Origin: Tubiluchus corallicola
Taxonomy: Eukaryota > Priapulida > Priapulimorpha > Priapulimorphida > Tubiluchidae
Length of the DNA: 64,000 bases
Assembly (NCBI GenBank): GCA_030141605.1
Contig: JAQGDQ010000116.1
Location: 474,603 to 538,602, forward strand
Reading direction: 5' to 3'
Positions within the stretch are counted from its first letter, which is position 1, and each line of letters opens with the position of its first letter. Positions 61,983 to 64,000 of the stretch are shown here, piece after piece. Made by a program: the position numbers and the translations under genes. The notes under the pieces were generated by a model. That model made no database searches and was not told the DNA's origin. It saw only the letters and a program-made list of their open reading frames with translations.

Positions 61983-64000
61983 CTGCAACAAAAGAGTTTT
62001 TACAAAACTATATGTATAAAGTTTTTAAATTCTTTATAACAAGAACAATAACCATTTCATAAACAACTCACTATATAATAAACTTTACTATATTTTATTA
62101 CAGTTTAATAACAGTATATTTATTATTAATTAATATGTATTAGGCTCTATTAATTGTAAATTTGTGGCATTAATTTAATATAGTAACAGTGTGCCTAGTA
62201 GACATGCATCTACATAGATATCGCCGTCATAGTGCTTATGGGGCAGGGAATCATAACTTTGTTTCGTTTCGTTGTTTCTTTAGTGTCAACACTATACGAT
62301 AGACAATCAGATAGGCACTAAAGAGCAATGTCTAGTGCGAGACATAGTAACGAGATGACATTTAATCTCTTTATATTTTCCTATTTCTATTTTTTGTACG
62401 TTCATCTTCAGTCCTTTTCTTTTCCTTGAGTTCACTGCCATAGATTTCTAGCTTTCGTAGTGCCTTTCGATCATTTAACTAGATTATTTCTTGAAAAGAT
62501 CTTTCTTGTTATGGCACAGTTCTTTTAACTACATTACAGCCAAATAGATGCTCGGTAGTATTCTATTCTTCTTTGCACAATGGACACCTCAAAACGTCCT
62601 TAAACTGACTCTTGTAATTGTCCTTCAGTGGCAACATATCTAATCTAATTTCTAGCACGTCTTTTATTTCATCTTTCATTAAGTATCTTAGTACTATTTT
62701 GCTTTGACGTGTTCATATTGCTGTAATCTCAACTTTGTTTTTAATTCGATGTGCTCCACAGCATTTTATTAAGGGAGCTTTTTATTTACCCCCGGGTTTT
62801 ATTATTTATTTGTTTATTTAGTTGTGCCTTTTTGTTTATTTAACAACTCGTACACGCACTGGGCTAGGTTTACAAAACTCACAAGGCACACTCCTCGGGT
62901 AGGGGAAAATGTTTTTGTGGAACCCGTCACCCTCATGTCAAAGGTCACGGAGCAGGCAAGCCTTCTTTTTTCGTTAGGCTGGATCTCCTCCTACAGTTTT
63001 TGAGCTAGGCCACAATTTTTGGTATATAGCTAGGTGGGGCTGAGTTGTTGTGCATGGTTGAATGTGAACCATTTGCGTATGGGAAAATTTTTCGGCGGGG
63101 GGGGGGGGGCGAAACCAAAATCGAGGGGGTCAGACTTCAAGTATCGAATAACAATAGCGTGTAATATATCAAATGAAAGGTCTCGATTAGACGAATCGAA
63201 TGACGAAAGTTTCGCTGATTTTGCTGGATGGCGGACCTTAATATCATAGGTTAAATGTAAGAAGTTCGATTTTAATTTGTTAAGTTTTCACGAAACATTG
63301 TCGTGAAAAAGCGTTCGTCGGGCGTGTTATAGGAATGTTTAAGGGAGTTTTATACTTCCTTAGAAAGAAAAAGAACTAGACTACAAGGTGATATAAGTTT
63401 TTTGTGAAATTACCCAAATAAGGGGAGCATCGATCGATAAATTCCTGGCTAAGTAGCAGAAATTTCACATCTCTGAATCTTCCTAAGACTCACTGTTAAC
63501 TTGGGAAAGAAATGCTTGTGTGGTTACGTTGTGCTTGGATGCTAAGAAAAGCAATACAGGACTTAGTTAAGAATTAGCCTGGTGAGTGGTCACTTGACTA
63601 GAAATTATAGTTTCGATTTTACTGAAACGAAATCGAATTCCTAAGCATGGTGAATTCAATGGATTCACGATCATGCCCTTCAAAACCTTGAATTACGGAC
63701 TACTGGAGAAAAGGCGATAAGTTCTGATTTCACTGAAGCTTTTAATGTCAAATCAACAGTACTTACATATATGATGTTAACTACAAAAATTTTCATTTGA
63801 AAGGCTGTCACATAAAGCACCTCCAGTCACAGAAGCAGAATCTTGCCACAATCTTAACACAGTCAAAAACGTCGACTAGTTTTTAATAATACTTTACTTA
63901 TCTATTCTTTAATTTGTTTTTTCCTGGTAATACTGATTGACTTTATAACTTGTATTAAATAATCACTTTGTATTTCTAATTCATACTTTTTTGCTAGCGG
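61983..64000 (-). other. Upstream intron or flank of the SLC25 gene
   Basis: The missing N-terminal exon should be here or beyond 64000. I searched the minus strand for a short exon ending near a glycine-rich carrier start and saw none. Repeat-like sequence occupies about 62890-63250. Confidence 0.5.
62890..63250 (+). repeat. Probable dispersed repeat with poly-G run
   Basis: Contains GGATCTCCTCCTACAGTTTT, a 13 bp G run (63097-63109) and ATATATCAAATGAAAGGTCT. It has the look of a multicopy element fragment. No transposase was recognised. Confidence 0.4.

Overview
This is a stretch of AT-rich animal nuclear DNA. Evidence for this: genes are split by GT-AG introns of 0.3 to 11 kb, gene density is low, microsatellites are long, and there are many decayed mobile elements. 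Three protein-coding genes can be reconstructed, all conserved animal families. Nothing in the window fixes the lineage. The protein sequences resemble vertebrate orthologues, but the intron and repeat content suggests an invertebrate.

Layout. 1-20 kb holds no convincing host gene and is rich in repeats. It contains a 5'-truncated LINE tail (786-1500); three arrays of a degenerate 16-19 bp unit in inverted orientation, like a foldback element (6.06-8.58 kb); a cluster of small elements at 11.85-13.42 kb (a 160 bp repeat present twice, a tRNA-like SINE, two hairpin elements); a 2.1 kb segment bounded by long diverged inverted repeats (14.51-16.64 kb); and a pyrimidine/purine microsatellite able to form a giant hairpin (17.53-17.83 kb).

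20-26.7 kb: a two-exon FBXO45 (F-box/SPRY) gene on the minus strand, with a divergent intergenic region of about 1.4 kb.

26.7-58.6 kb: a plus-strand FERM-domain gene with 11 coding exons, about 1515 residues. Its FERM and FERM-adjacent part is closest to FARP1/FARP2/FRMD7. Its final 3.26 kb exon encodes about 1087 acidic, disordered residues and then stops. No RhoGEF (DH-PH) exons follow. Its 11.3 kb third intron carries a clean 261 bp hAT-type MITE.

60.5-64 kb: the 3' part of a minus-strand mitochondrial carrier gene, best matched to SLC25A29 (basic amino acid carrier). Its first coding exon is not visible and probably lies beyond the window.

The three genes do not form one pathway. FBXO45 works with PAM/Highwire-type E3 ligases at synapses in known animals, and FARP/FRMD7 proteins act on the cytoskeleton and neurite growth, so the divergent pair might share neuronal expression; that is inference. 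No tRNA, rRNA or CRISPR array was recognised. Exon coordinates were derived by hand from splice consensus, reading phase and family similarity.
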